This document shows positions 47,552-57,371 of a stretch of 64,000 bases of DNA, one piece after another. Location of the stretch: NCBI GenBank assembly GCA_965283955.1, contig CBDIQW010000001.1, positions 5,208,001 through 5,272,000 of the forward strand, given 5' to 3'. The position numbers and the translations under genes were made by a program. Numbering within the stretch: position 1 is the first letter of the stretch; the number at the start of each line of letters is the position of its first letter. This DNA comes from Emticicia sp965283955. GTDB taxonomy: Bacteria; Bacteroidota; Bacteroidia; Cytophagales; Spirosomataceae. The notes under the pieces are model-generated. The model saw only the letters and a program-made list of their open reading frames with translations. It was not told the DNA's origin and did not search any database.

Positions 47552-48796
47552 TTAGTGCTGAATAAGAGTATTTTTTTCAAATGTTTTCAAAGCATTTGAT
47601 GTTAGATAACGACACATCTCTAAGTCATTTAAAAGAAGTTCTATATTTACTATAAACTCTTCTGCGGTATTACCAATAAGAAAATCATGCCCAGGTTGAA
47701 AATCTAATCCTTCAATTCCAATTGTAGTGGAAACAATTGGACATACAATATTTATTGCCTCTAAAATTTTCATCCTTATTCCGCTTCCTATTCTTATAGG
47801 AACAATAAAGATGGAGTTCTTTAGTTCAGTGCTTAAGTCAGGAACAAAACCACAAAACTCAATAGAAGAATCTGAATGAAAACTTTTTATTGTTTCGATA
47901 CTCCAGCTTCCTATAATTCTAAGTTTTAGATCAGGATGTTTTCTCTTTAATTCTTGCCAAACTTCTGAAATAAACCACATTATACCATCCTTATTTGGAA
48001 AATGCACCTCTCCTCCTAAAAATGTAATGCTGTTATTAAAAGTAAAAACGTGTGAAGCAGAAGAGAACTCTAACTTTAAAGGTACAGGAGATGATACAAT
48101 CTTCTTTTCAAGAGAAAAGCTATCAAGTATTGATTTATCAACATCTGATAAAGAAACAACTTTGTCATACGCATCTAATAATGATAGCTCAATACCTCTA
48201 TTCTTAAGTTTTATATATTCTATAAATGAATAAGTTTTATCCATCAATTGAAAAACCCTTTCATTGCGAATAAATTCAAGTTCATGATGTATAAAAATTT
48301 TATGAACATTAGTTGGCAAAAATGAACCTAAGGGTAGATAATCACAAAACTCAACTTGGATTATATCAATTGAATTTGTTTCAGTAATTTTATTAATAAG
48401 AGCCAAAAATGATGAATCAACGTATAAATTTGATATTTTAAATACATTTAAACTTTTAAATATTCCCTCATCATTTTTAGTGATGCCCTCTTTTTCGAGA
48501 GATTTAATAGCAAAATAATTAGAATATAAAGTCGGTAATTTTTGAAAGAAAAACCTTTTCAATTTGAATAAGAATGTTTCCTTAAAGGTGTAAAAGCTGA
48601 CATTTTCCCATTTGTTCTGTAATGCCTTTAAATTTTCGATATCATCAGCTTTATCTATTGGTACAAGCAAATGAAGATTATGTTCATGCCTTAAATTGTC
48701 ATTAATTGAAAATTGAGCAACATTACCACCAACGAATAATGGAAAAGGTATGTAAGGTGAAATTATTAAAATATTTTTTTTATTTGCACTAATCAT
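47552..48796 (-). CDS. Glycosyltransferase family 4-like protein
   Basis: A 414-residue GT-B protein. LIISPYIPFPLFVGGNVAQFS is the acceptor-side loop. SITFLGGEVHFPNKDGIMWF, KLRIIGSWSIET and PIRIGSGIRMKILEAINIVCPIVST form the donor-side blocks. The G-S-G-x-R-x-K-I-L-E run is the nucleotide-sugar site. It has no overlap with its neighbours. Confidence 0.75.
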   Translation of the reverse strand: MISANKKNILIISPYIPFPLFVGGNVAQFSINDNLRHEHNLHLLVPIDKADDIENLKALQNKWENVSFYTFKETFLFKLKRFFFQKLPTLYSNYFAIKSLEKEGITKNDEGIFKSLNVFKISNLYVDSSFLALINKITETNSIDIIQVEFCDYLPLGSFLPTNVHKIFIHHELEFIRNERVFQLMDKTYSFIEYIKLKNRGIELSLLDAYDKVVSLSDVDKSILDSFSLEKKIVSSPVPLKLEFSSASHVFTFNNSITFLGGEVHFPNKDGIMWFISEVWQELKRKHPDLKLRIIGSWSIETIKSFHSDSSIEFCGFVPDLSTELKNSIFIVPIRIGSGIRMKILEAINIVCPIVSTTIGIEGLDFQPGHDFLIGNTAEEFIVNIELLLNDLEMCRYLTSNALKTFEKNTLIQH

Positions 48797-48973
48797 AATT
48801 ACTAATGTTCAATGTTCATGGCTACCTACTTAATTAAAATATTTCATTGAAGAATATATTTTAATAGCTATTTGTATTACTAAAAAATATTTACGATATA
48901 CACTTTTGAAAAATAGGAATAATATATTTATTGTAACTTTTACTGAACAATTATTCCTTTTATCTTGTAATAC

Positions 48974-49933
48974 TTAAAGACCAACAAAATATTTAATACT
49001 ATTTTTCTTTAAATTTTTAAGTAAAATATATGTACTGAAAAGAAAGGCGTCTTTTTGACTAAAAAGCCTTTTTGTAAATCTATATGAAATTGCTGTCTTT
49101 GAAGCTAAGCTTAATGATTTATCTTCATCTAATTCAATAAAAAACCATTGAAGCATTTTTAATTTCTTTACAGGGTAAACCTGTAATATCTGTTTGACCC
49201 AAATAAAATAATTCAATTTAGATTCTAATTTCCTTAAAATAATTCCTGTAGAACTTTGAGAAGAAATGTTAATCCCGCTTAAACGCCATTTTACAGATGC
49301 TCCAGAAATTGTTGAAATTCCAGTTGCTTGTGCATAATTAATCCAAGTAGCGTCATCAGAGCACCAGGCAAGATCAAAATTCACAAATTTACCATACTTG
49401 TCAATTAGACTTTTATGGAATACATATTCCACAACATAGCTATGAATTTTGCCGAGGATTTTAGCTTTGAAAAAGTCCGTGGGTGAGGAATTGGGTTTAA
49501 AATTATTTAGTGATTCATAAGCATGTATTTCTTGGCTATTATGGTCAATGACTTTAACGTTAAAATGAATTAATTTTTTTTCTGGGTTTTCATAAATGAA
49601 TTGATAAAATACATCAACACAATTAGGTTCTAAACAATCATCATCTGAAAAAAGCCAAATCCATTCTTCATTTTCAATAAGGTCTATACATCTATTCCAA
49701 TGACTAACTAAGTCTGCACCACCCCAATTTGTTTCAAATTTCTTATAGACAATATTTAAATCTTTTGTATAATCTTTTATTACTTCCCAGAGATCTTCAG
49801 GGCTATTGTCATCCCCAATATATAGTGTAAATGATTTATTGGTCTGGTTTTTCAAAGAGTATAGGGTTTCATTCAAGTACCTCTTTTTAAAAGCAGGTAT
49901 AACTATAGCAAGCTGATGTTTTTGTTGCTTCAT
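48974..49933 (-). CDS. Glycosyltransferase family 2 protein
   Basis: A 319-residue GT-A enzyme: LAIVIPAFKKRYLNETLYSL, IGDDNSPEDLW, then WLFSDDDCLEPNCVDVF with the DDD metal site. The acceptor half is not recognisable. It belongs to the repeat-unit assembly set between Wzy and the other transferases. Confidence 0.75.
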   Translation of the reverse strand: MKQQKHQLAIVIPAFKKRYLNETLYSLKNQTNKSFTLYIGDDNSPEDLWEVIKDYTKDLNIVYKKFETNWGGADLVSHWNRCIDLIENEEWIWLFSDDDCLEPNCVDVFYQFIYENPEKKLIHFNVKVIDHNSQEIHAYESLNNFKPNSSPTDFFKAKILGKIHSYVVEYVFHKSLIDKYGKFVNFDLAWCSDDATWINYAQATGISTISGASVKWRLSGINISSQSSTGIILRKLESKLNYFIWVKQILQVYPVKKLKMLQWFFIELDEDKSLSLASKTAISYRFTKRLFSQKDAFLFSTYILLKNLKKNSIKYFVGL

Positions 49934-49986
49934 ACACTTTAAATTTATTTTACAATAAACAATCTAATTAAATTGCATTAAACAAT

Positions 49987-51366
49987 TTAATTTTTTGAAA
50001 GCAAAACTAACTCTTGTTGTTTGAGGGTTTCAATTCCTTTGATATTAATCCCTAAAATTGCGAAAAAGATTTTAAAAGTACCTAAATCACCAGTGCCAAA
50101 AATAAAAAGTAAAAAACAACAGAGCATAGCAATATTTAAAATAGCAAATTGCTTACGAAATTTATTTCTGCATCCAATGATATTTCTAAGTAAGTAAATC
50201 AAAATAGCAATAATAAAAATAGTTTGAGTAACGATTCCTATTATTCCCTGCTCTATAAGCATTTTGTACATATAGCTTTCAAAACCAGCAAAATCAGAAT
50301 CGCTCGTTATTTTTTCAATTTGGCTACTGAAACCCATATTTTCAGTAATATAGTAAATACCATTACCAAATACTGGATTTTGATAAAAAACAAAAAGCGA
50401 TGCATTTAGTTGTCTATTTCTCATTTCCACTGAACTTCCTTCCAATTTTGAGCCTTTACTGCTAAAAGTATCGAATGAATCGCTGACAAATGATGAAAAC
50501 TTTGGCACTGTTGTAGAAATAATACCCAATATTATTAAGCCATTGAATACAATTCTTAGTTTTTCATTTATATTCAATCCAAAAAGAATAAATATTATTA
50601 AACCTCCTACTAAAGCAAATAAAGGTGTTCTAGAATTTACAAAAAGGATATTAACAATAATTCCGAGTAATATCCAGAGATAAACCCTTTTAGTACTAAA
50701 TTTATCGCGTTTAATTATAAGTGGCAAAAGACTCATTAGCACCCCCATACTTAAGACAAAGCCATAATAAATTGGATGCCAAGTAAATGAAGAAATACGG
50801 AAACGACCATCTCTCGCAGACATGTAGACCTGACCGATATCTCTAACTCCATAGGTTTTTGAAATTAAGGTCAAATAAAAGTTATCTTTAGTAATAATAT
50901 TGTAAATCCCATAGATTGCTAAAACTGCAAAAAGCAGAAGCATCTTTCTGTAAACCTCCAAAAGTTCATCCATTGTTCTAATTAGGTAAAAACAGAGCAA
51001 AAACATAAAAAAATTATCTAAGAAAAACCCAAATCCTCTATTGATAATTTTTGGAACACTAAGGTTTAGACGTTCATCAAAAATACAAGTTATTATAAAA
51101 CCAATAAGTACTAAACTCCAACTGTATTTGAATGGAAAGTATTTTATTTTCTGGATAAGGGAAACGTTATTTTTGAAAATAAATATAACTAATAATGAAA
51201 AAGTAAAAAATCTTGAAGATGTAGTTGATAGCAAATTATATAAAGGAAAATGATCAGGTATAAATAATAGCCCAGCCATAAACCATAAATAGCGATTTCC
51301 AAAGGATGTTCTAAACATCATAAATACAATACCAAAAGCTATCAATTGAAAAAAAAATCCTTCCAT
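49987..51366 (-). CDS. O-antigen/polysaccharide polymerase, Wzy-type
   Basis: A 459-residue protein with about eleven hydrophobic helices and one large loop (about residues 295-370), rich in short aromatic motifs such as NPVFGNGIYY. This loop matches the Wzy/WaaL family's periplasmic site. It is taken to polymerise repeat units. It lies between Wzx and the glycosyltransferases. No other polymerase is seen in the window, which supports the Wzy role over ligase. Confidence 0.7.
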   Translation of the reverse strand: MEGFFFQLIAFGIVFMMFRTSFGNRYLWFMAGLLFIPDHFPLYNLLSTTSSRFFTFSLLVIFIFKNNVSLIQKIKYFPFKYSWSLVLIGFIITCIFDERLNLSVPKIINRGFGFFLDNFFMFLLCFYLIRTMDELLEVYRKMLLLFAVLAIYGIYNIITKDNFYLTLISKTYGVRDIGQVYMSARDGRFRISSFTWHPIYYGFVLSMGVLMSLLPLIIKRDKFSTKRVYLWILLGIIVNILFVNSRTPLFALVGGLIIFILFGLNINEKLRIVFNGLIILGIISTTVPKFSSFVSDSFDTFSSKGSKLEGSSVEMRNRQLNASLFVFYQNPVFGNGIYYITENMGFSSQIEKITSDSDFAGFESYMYKMLIEQGIIGIVTQTIFIIAILIYLLRNIIGCRNKFRKQFAILNIAMLCCFLLFIFGTGDLGTFKIFFAILGINIKGIETLKQQELVLLSKN

Positions 51367-51437
51367 ATATACGTTTATTTCATTATACTTTTAATTGCAA
51401 TGTTTTTGTTTTAACAACTAAAAAAGTATTAACTATA

Positions 51438-52961
51438 TTACTTTAAATTTAAAGCATTTATAAATTTCTTTAAACTACGATTAATGTATTGTTTTTCATT
51501 AGATGTTAATAGAAGCAAATAAGTGAAAATAATTGCCAAAAAAATAAATATTAATTCTTTAAATAGAATTGATATGTAAATCTCAGTAATGGTCACCAAC
51601 CTTGAAAGTAAATTAATACTAACTGATATGAAACCAATAATAATTACTGGGATAAAAAATGAATGTATAAATATATTTTTTGAACTAAATCCTAATTTTT
51701 TAGGATAATAATAAATATAATAATAGATCATTTGTAAAATCACATAAACGGTATAGGAAACAATAACTCCCCCCATTCCAAAATAATCCATTAATATCCA
51801 TGCAAGTGTTAACGACAAAATGGTTGAAAATGCAGACATATATACAATTGGTCGAAGATTGTTCCCAGATAAAACAATACTTGATAGTGCTGCACTGTGT
51901 AAACCTAAAAGAGAAAAAGCCCAAATATTAAACCATAAAGCAAGGTATGCATTTTCAGCACCTACATATAAAGTAATTAAATCTTTAGATGAAAGAATGA
52001 ATCCAAAAATTATAATTGACAAAAATATACTAATATATCTTGTTCCATCGCTTGCAATTTGCTTTTCAGCTTCTTTATCATTTGTGGCTTTTGCTTTTGT
52101 AGCATGTGGAAGTATTACTCCGAGAAAACTTGAACCCAAAATCAAAATCAAATTTGCAATTCCTTCAATCAACCTGAAATCTGCTACGCTAGTTAATCCT
52201 AATTTCATACCAATCAATACTGGACGTAAGTAATTAGCTGAGAACTGAAATAAACCAAACGAAAAAACACTCAAGCAATATGGTAATACCTCTGACATTA
52301 CGGTTTTATAATATCTTGGGAAAAATGAAATCCCCAATGATAAATCCCTAATTTTAAGTATATAGATAGGTATTATTAATACGGTACAAGAAGTATTTAA
52401 TGCAAAAAAACTCACTAAACTAAACTTGAAAAATATGGTTAGAAAGAGTGTTGCTAACTGACCAACTTTTGATAACATTGATACTCTTTGTTGCCAAGAC
52501 ACTAAATCATTTGAGCGGAGAAGTTGCTCCATTACATTCGATACCCATATTGGGAATGAAGTAATAATTAAAATATAGAGTAATTGCTTAAATATTCCTG
52601 TTTCTTGGGACGTTAAATGAAAAGCATTTTGACAAAAATAACTTAAAATAAAAAGTATTAATGCATTAATAAAAGCAATTGATAGATAGAATAAAATACT
52701 AGACTGAAAAAGCATATTTAGTCCTTCATTGTCTTTTTTTACTAAAAAAGTAGAAAAAAACTTTACATTACCAGAAGAAAAACCCATATCTAAGATTCTA
52801 AGATAAACATTAACTGATAATGCAATTCCTATAAGACCATATTGTTGTTTTCCAAAGTAAGTTAACAATATGGGTACTGATACAAAACTATAAATTGCTC
52901 CTATCAAATTAGAGATTATACTCCAGGCAACCCCACCAAAGATACTTTTATAACTATTCAT
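51438..52961 (-). CDS. Polysaccharide flippase, Wzx-type
   Basis: A 507-residue protein with about 12 to 14 membrane helices. The N-terminus is typical of MATE-like flippases: WSIISNLIGAIYSFVSVPILLTYFGKQQYGLIGIAL. GGVIVSYTVYVILQMIYYY lies near helix 12. It moves lipid-linked repeat units across the inner membrane. It overlaps the next gene upstream by 8 bases. Confidence 0.8.
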   Translation of the reverse strand: MNSYKSIFGGVAWSIISNLIGAIYSFVSVPILLTYFGKQQYGLIGIALSVNVYLRILDMGFSSGNVKFFSTFLVKKDNEGLNMLFQSSILFYLSIAFINALILFILSYFCQNAFHLTSQETGIFKQLLYILIITSFPIWVSNVMEQLLRSNDLVSWQQRVSMLSKVGQLATLFLTIFFKFSLVSFFALNTSCTVLIIPIYILKIRDLSLGISFFPRYYKTVMSEVLPYCLSVFSFGLFQFSANYLRPVLIGMKLGLTSVADFRLIEGIANLILILGSSFLGVILPHATKAKATNDKEAEKQIASDGTRYISIFLSIIIFGFILSSKDLITLYVGAENAYLALWFNIWAFSLLGLHSAALSSIVLSGNNLRPIVYMSAFSTILSLTLAWILMDYFGMGGVIVSYTVYVILQMIYYYIYYYPKKLGFSSKNIFIHSFFIPVIIIGFISVSINLLSRLVTITEIYISILFKELIFIFLAIIFTYLLLLTSNEKQYINRSLKKFINALNLK

Positions 52962-54228
52962 TTGAAAATAATTCTTTATAACGATTAATACCCATTCCTA
53001 AGACCTCGGCCAGTAATTTATTAATATTATCATTTAATAAAACGTTGGAAATTGATTTAAATCGTTCAATTTTCTCGCTCAAAGAGTATTCATCAACAAA
53101 TTTATCATCTAAACCTTTAAAATCTTCATTTTCAGAAATTTCATATCTAAAACAAACTAAATCATAGTACATAGCTTCATAATAAGTTGTTGAATTATTT
53201 ACAATGGCAAAATCATAATTATCCGTTTTAAATAAATCAGTTAATGACTCATTGCTACTTATGATCTTAATTTTAGTACCTTCACACAATTTTTTATATA
53301 AATCATAATTTAAAGAAAGATGTAATTTTAAATGAAACTGAATATTTGGGTGATTAACAGTAAATTTCTTTAAAATATTAATTATCTCAATATTAGTTTC
53401 GTGATAAATAACCCTTCCAAGTAAAACAATACAATTGTTAAATGTTTGTTTCACATTTATCATTTTTTGTTTATACTTTGGATTACCAGATATCAATATC
53501 CTTTCTTGATGAATTCCAAAGTTTTGATTCAAATCTGATTTTGATGATTCACCCCAAACTAAAATTTTTTTTGCTACAATATTCTCTCCATTGATAATAT
53601 CCAATGGTATAAACTTTTTATAATTTACAAAAAAACTATGAGATAGTGACATTGTTTCACATCCTTTCAGATTGAAAAACTGTGTGATTAGATTCTCAAC
53701 AGTATAGGCACTATTAAATGAAATATATCGCTTTTTAGAAAAATCAAAATTGTCAAAATACTTATTTAATTGTAGATGTATACTTCGGTAATAAACAATT
53801 CTACTTGTTAAAAAAACTATAGAGTTTAAATCATATTTAAAAAAATTCAATTTTATAATAACTTGGAAAAAGGTTTTTAAGATAAGAAATGGATTGAAAC
53901 TTTTTTTTCGAGGTAAATTTGATAGTAAAAGATAATCAGCACTTTTTACATTCTCCATAGTTTGTAATATTTGAAACTCATAATCTTTTCTATCAACGGA
54001 ATATACAATAACATTTGAATTATTCTTCATTAGATTGTACAAACTATTAATATCTATAGTATATATGAAGTCATTTATCGTATCACGTGTAAATTTAGGA
54101 TAATCTTGCTTAAAAGAGATTCTTCCTATATCATGAGAAATAATTTTATTATATTCTACACTCTCAATGAAAAAGTGCAGTTTTTGTTTAAGTTCTGTAT
54201 AAAATTCAAAATTTTTATCTTTTATCAT
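52954..54228 (-). CDS. GT-B-like surface carbohydrate transferase, unassigned
   Basis: A 424-residue soluble protein with a GT-B look: ILVWGESSKSDLNQNFG, ERILISGNPKYKQKM, FHLKLHLSLNYDLYKKL and DFAIVNNSTTYYEAMYYDLVCFRYE. The last block (NNSTTYYEAM) is like polysialyltransferase or CDP-glycerol-transferase donor sites. CMP-nonulosonate genes lie in the same locus, so it could be the transferase for that sugar. This is inference. It overlaps Wzx by 8 bases. Confidence 0.5.
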   Translation of the reverse strand: MIKDKNFEFYTELKQKLHFFIESVEYNKIISHDIGRISFKQDYPKFTRDTINDFIYTIDINSLYNLMKNNSNVIVYSVDRKDYEFQILQTMENVKSADYLLLSNLPRKKSFNPFLILKTFFQVIIKLNFFKYDLNSIVFLTSRIVYYRSIHLQLNKYFDNFDFSKKRYISFNSAYTVENLITQFFNLKGCETMSLSHSFFVNYKKFIPLDIINGENIVAKKILVWGESSKSDLNQNFGIHQERILISGNPKYKQKMINVKQTFNNCIVLLGRVIYHETNIEIINILKKFTVNHPNIQFHLKLHLSLNYDLYKKLCEGTKIKIISSNESLTDLFKTDNYDFAIVNNSTTYYEAMYYDLVCFRYEISENEDFKGLDDKFVDEYSLSEKIERFKSISNVLLNDNINKLLAEVLGMGINRYKELFSNE

Positions 54229-54249
54229 TTCTACATGTTTTAAATACTA

Positions 54250-54530
54250 AAAATTATTTTATGTTGTTTACAAGTGCTGATATTCAAAAACAATATTTTT
54301 TCTGTTAGACCCAAGTATAAGCCAACATATTTAACAACTTAGTATAGGCTTTAGTCTCTTTTTAAGACTTGTTAATCTTATTCCCAGTCAATGAATGTGA
54401 TGTAGAATTTCGATTATTCGTTCTTCTTTTGCCTACTTTGTGACAATAATGTGCTATCACTTTTTGATAGACTGGAAAAATATTTGTGTTATAGGTATTG
54501 GACTTATACAATATTTGAAATTTGAAGAAT
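54250..54530 (-). repeat. Repeated intergenic leader, copy 1
   Basis: About 280 bases upstream of the GT-B-like gene that resemble 56540-56740: TTGTTTACAAGTGCTGATATT against TTGCTTACAAATGCTGATATT, then shared AATTTCGATTATT-, CTACTTTGTGA- and a hairpin CTATCA-CTTTT-TGATAG. Both copies sit 35 to 50 bases upstream of a minus-strand start. No ORF or RNA family is recognised. Confidence 0.55.
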
Positions 54531-54589
54531 TACTTCAATAATATGTCAAAAAACAAATAAAATATATCAGACAAATCTTTTGTTTTTTG

Positions 54590-55186
54590 TCACACCATGT
54601 GAAGCTTGTAGCTATTAGGCGAATAATCATATGCAATTTGATCCCTATTAGCGATGGTTTTTGCTGGAATTCCACCTACTACTGTAAAATCTGGGACATC
54701 TTTTGTAACAACAGCACCAGCTGCTACAACTGCACCTCTACCTATTTTAACACCTGGAAGAATTATACATCTTGAACCTAACCAAGCAAAATCTCCAATC
54801 GTAACTTTTGCACCAACTCCCTTAAAGCCTATGTCATTATAATCATGATGTAAAGACCATATCATTACCTCCGTACCAAAACACACATTCTTTCCAATCT
54901 CAAGACCCATCCTAGCATCTAATATTGCTCGGTGACCCAATGCTGTACCCTCACCAATTACCAATCCTTTAGGGTTACGATATTCATTTCCTCCGTAAAC
55001 AGCTGTAGATAAAGGTATTTTTGCTCCCATTAGATTTAAAACTATAATGCGTACAGTTTGGGATGGAAATGAAGAAATTATTGAATTAAGAAAAAACCAT
55101 TCTAATGTTTCCTTCCATAAATATAACCATTTGATTACTGAACTTGGAACGGTTGATTTTAAAATTGATTTAATTTTTTTTTTCAT
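54590..55186 (-). CDS. Hexapeptide-repeat O-acetyltransferase
   Basis: A 198-residue left-handed beta-helix protein of the WcaF/Maa type. VIGEGTALGHRAILDARMG, IGKNVCFGTEVMIWSLHHDYND, IGDFAWLGSRCIILPGVKIGRGAVVAAGAVVTKDV give the hexapeptide pattern, with the catalytic His in the LHHD stretch. It probably acetylates a sugar of the repeat unit with acetyl-CoA. It stands 14 bases downstream of the next gene. Confidence 0.75.
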   Translation of the reverse strand: MKKKIKSILKSTVPSSVIKWLYLWKETLEWFFLNSIISSFPSQTVRIIVLNLMGAKIPLSTAVYGGNEYRNPKGLVIGEGTALGHRAILDARMGLEIGKNVCFGTEVMIWSLHHDYNDIGFKGVGAKVTIGDFAWLGSRCIILPGVKIGRGAVVAAGAVVTKDVPDFTVVGGIPAKTIANRDQIAYDYSPNSYKLHMV

Positions 55187-55200
55187 GATATAAAGAATTA

Positions 55201-56508
55201 TTAAAATGGTAATTTTACAAAAACGATCTCGCCAGTACTCATTCTATTAAATCGCCTTGAATCAGTTGTATAAGTTAAAAAATACTTATTATTATATTTA
55301 TAAATTGAAGGATAGTGACATCCAAAAGGGTTCTTAATAATAATTTTTAAACTACTATTACAAAAATCATTATCCTTAGTGTATCTAATTTCCAATACTG
55401 TTCTAAAATTGAAATTGCCATAATTCTCAGTTGTATTCCACATAGTTAAAACTCCATTATTAATTTTAATTAACTGTGGTTTTGAGCCTAAAGTATTAAA
55501 TTTGCAGTTTTCATTTAAAGAAACGGGAACTGTATAACTTTTCCCGAAGTCATTACTTTCACATTTTAGAATCCCACCAATACTATTTCTTCCAATCATA
55601 ACTACATCTTTATTGCTAATAAAGTCAAAAGCACCTTCAACAAATTGCTGATTATATTTTGAATCTATTTTTCTTGCATCAGGTGCACTATATACTTCAA
55701 ATGTTTTACCAAAATCTACTGTTTTTAAAATCAAGGTGATACCTTCATCCGTTTTCCAATCAGCAGTAAATTTCCCAACAGTAAGTCCCAAAAGTACTCC
55801 TTTTTCAGTCATAACTGGATCTGAAGTAGCGTACATAAAATCTGTGCTTAACTTATAGTCATTCCCAAATAACTTTTTCAAACTGCTTTTTATACTATTC
55901 AAATCAAAATCTTGAAGATTATTTGAATTAGGAAGGTTTATTTTACAAATTTGAGGGTCAGAAAATGTGTTACTTTCTGGATCAAAATCTCTATAATAAT
56001 ATTTTTGAATATTTTTTTCGTATACTTTGCAAAGTAATCTTATTTTACTATCTTCTGTAATGAAAAGAACTGGTGTATAACAAGGATGATTTGGGTCAGT
56101 TTTAAGCGTTTTATACGTAAAATTTTCTTTAAAGACTTCATAATTTTTTTTCTTTGAAGGATTATTAATATCAAAAACGGATAAACGTACCGATTGACCA
56201 CTCAGCCCCTCAGCACTCTTTAAATCATTTCCATAATATGCACAATATCCAACACCGTTTAATATGACTAATTTAGAATCATGTGCATAAACCTCAGTTT
56301 CAGTATTTGAAATAGTTGATTGTTTTTCAATAATTAATTTGCCATAATTAATTGCTGTTGCAGTATCAATATTTCGTTCTAATATAGTAGAATCTAAAGA
56401 CGAAATTGTTGAATCATTGGGTTTGTCTGATATTGTTGGAAATAATGTTGAACTACTAGAACATCTAAAAAAAGAAAAAACAACAATCATTAACAGAAAC
56501 TGTCTCAT
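55201..56508 (-). CDS. Sialidase-like (beta-propeller) lipoprotein
   Basis: A 435-residue protein with a lipoprotein signal (lipobox FFRC, Cys16). The body is beta-rich with repeated phrases of the BNR/sialidase type, such as LKTVDFGKTFEVYSAPDAR and CESNDFGKSYTVPVSLN, and an ILFITEDSKIRL turn. An exposed sugar-binding or hydrolase role on the cell surface fits the nonulosonate genes nearby, but key residues cannot be named. A family call would need a search. Confidence 0.5.
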   Translation of the reverse strand: MRQFLLMIVVFSFFRCSSSSTLFPTISDKPNDSTISSLDSTILERNIDTATAINYGKLIIEKQSTISNTETEVYAHDSKLVILNGVGYCAYYGNDLKSAEGLSGQSVRLSVFDINNPSKKKNYEVFKENFTYKTLKTDPNHPCYTPVLFITEDSKIRLLCKVYEKNIQKYYYRDFDPESNTFSDPQICKINLPNSNNLQDFDLNSIKSSLKKLFGNDYKLSTDFMYATSDPVMTEKGVLLGLTVGKFTADWKTDEGITLILKTVDFGKTFEVYSAPDARKIDSKYNQQFVEGAFDFISNKDVVMIGRNSIGGILKCESNDFGKSYTVPVSLNENCKFNTLGSKPQLIKINNGVLTMWNTTENYGNFNFRTVLEIRYTKDNDFCNSSLKIIIKNPFGCHYPSIYKYNNKYFLTYTTDSRRFNRMSTGEIVFVKLPF

Positions 56509-56539
56509 AATTAAAAATAGGGTTAGTAAATATTAAAGA

Positions 56540-56740
56540 AAGTGAAAAAAATAATGTTGCTTACAAATGCTGATATTAAAAAACAGTGATTTTTCCATAG
56601 GATTCTAACATTAAAGATTGATTTCGATTATTTTTTTATTCGATTATCTACCTTGTGATGAAACTGTGCTATCATTTCTTGATAGACTTGAAAATATCTG
56701 TGTAATAGAGATTGGCTCTGTACTTTTTTGCAAAATGAAT
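56540..56740 (-). repeat. Repeated intergenic leader, copy 2
   Basis: The partner of 54250-54530, in the same orientation and at a similar distance (about 45 bases) from a minus-strand start (56508). The CTATCA-TTTCT-TGATAG hairpin is kept, with changes in its loop. This may be a duplicated promoter/leader. Confidence 0.55.
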
Positions 56741-57371
56741 CAAAATTCTTCTTGTTTTGAAGTCCCTACACAAAACCAGACTACATTTAGAGAATAATAA
56801 GTCGATATCCAAATAGAGTTTGTTATTTTACTGTAATGAGCATTTTGAAATATTCATCTCTATTTAATGTAGTATTTTATTTATTCATTGCTCTTTAGGG
56901 TCGTAAATAGATTTCTCTTTATGGTTACGTACCTGTGAAATATTGTATTTTTAAAGTTTTCTCGCTCGGTCAATTGTCCGAAAACACATACCTTCTTGAT
57001 AAATTGTAATGACTGCGTTGTGAATCTATTGTGGTTAATTTATACGGATAGCGTTTTTATTAAAACGATAACTGCAATTTTTTACATCTATTTTATTGAT
57101 TGCTATCATATCTACCATCTTTTACTACCCAATTAAAACCATAGTTTAGCCATAGTTTAACATTTATATGTTCAGGGTCGTGAGTTAAATTTGGTTCTTT
57201 TTCAAATAAATTAAAATGTATTATCATATAAACTACATCAAAATAAACAATCCATATGTAATTGAAATGAATTTTACAAAGAAAGCAATTATCAGTTTAC
57301 ATTTTTTTGTTTACACAAATTTGTACTTCAAATGATTGAGAAGCATAATATTATAAATAATGTATTTATAA
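56741..57371. other. Intergenic: lipoprotein to NeuB
   Basis: About 630 AT-rich bases in which I see no gene. Short frames only, no recognised RNA, and no clear terminator. Confidence 0.45.
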
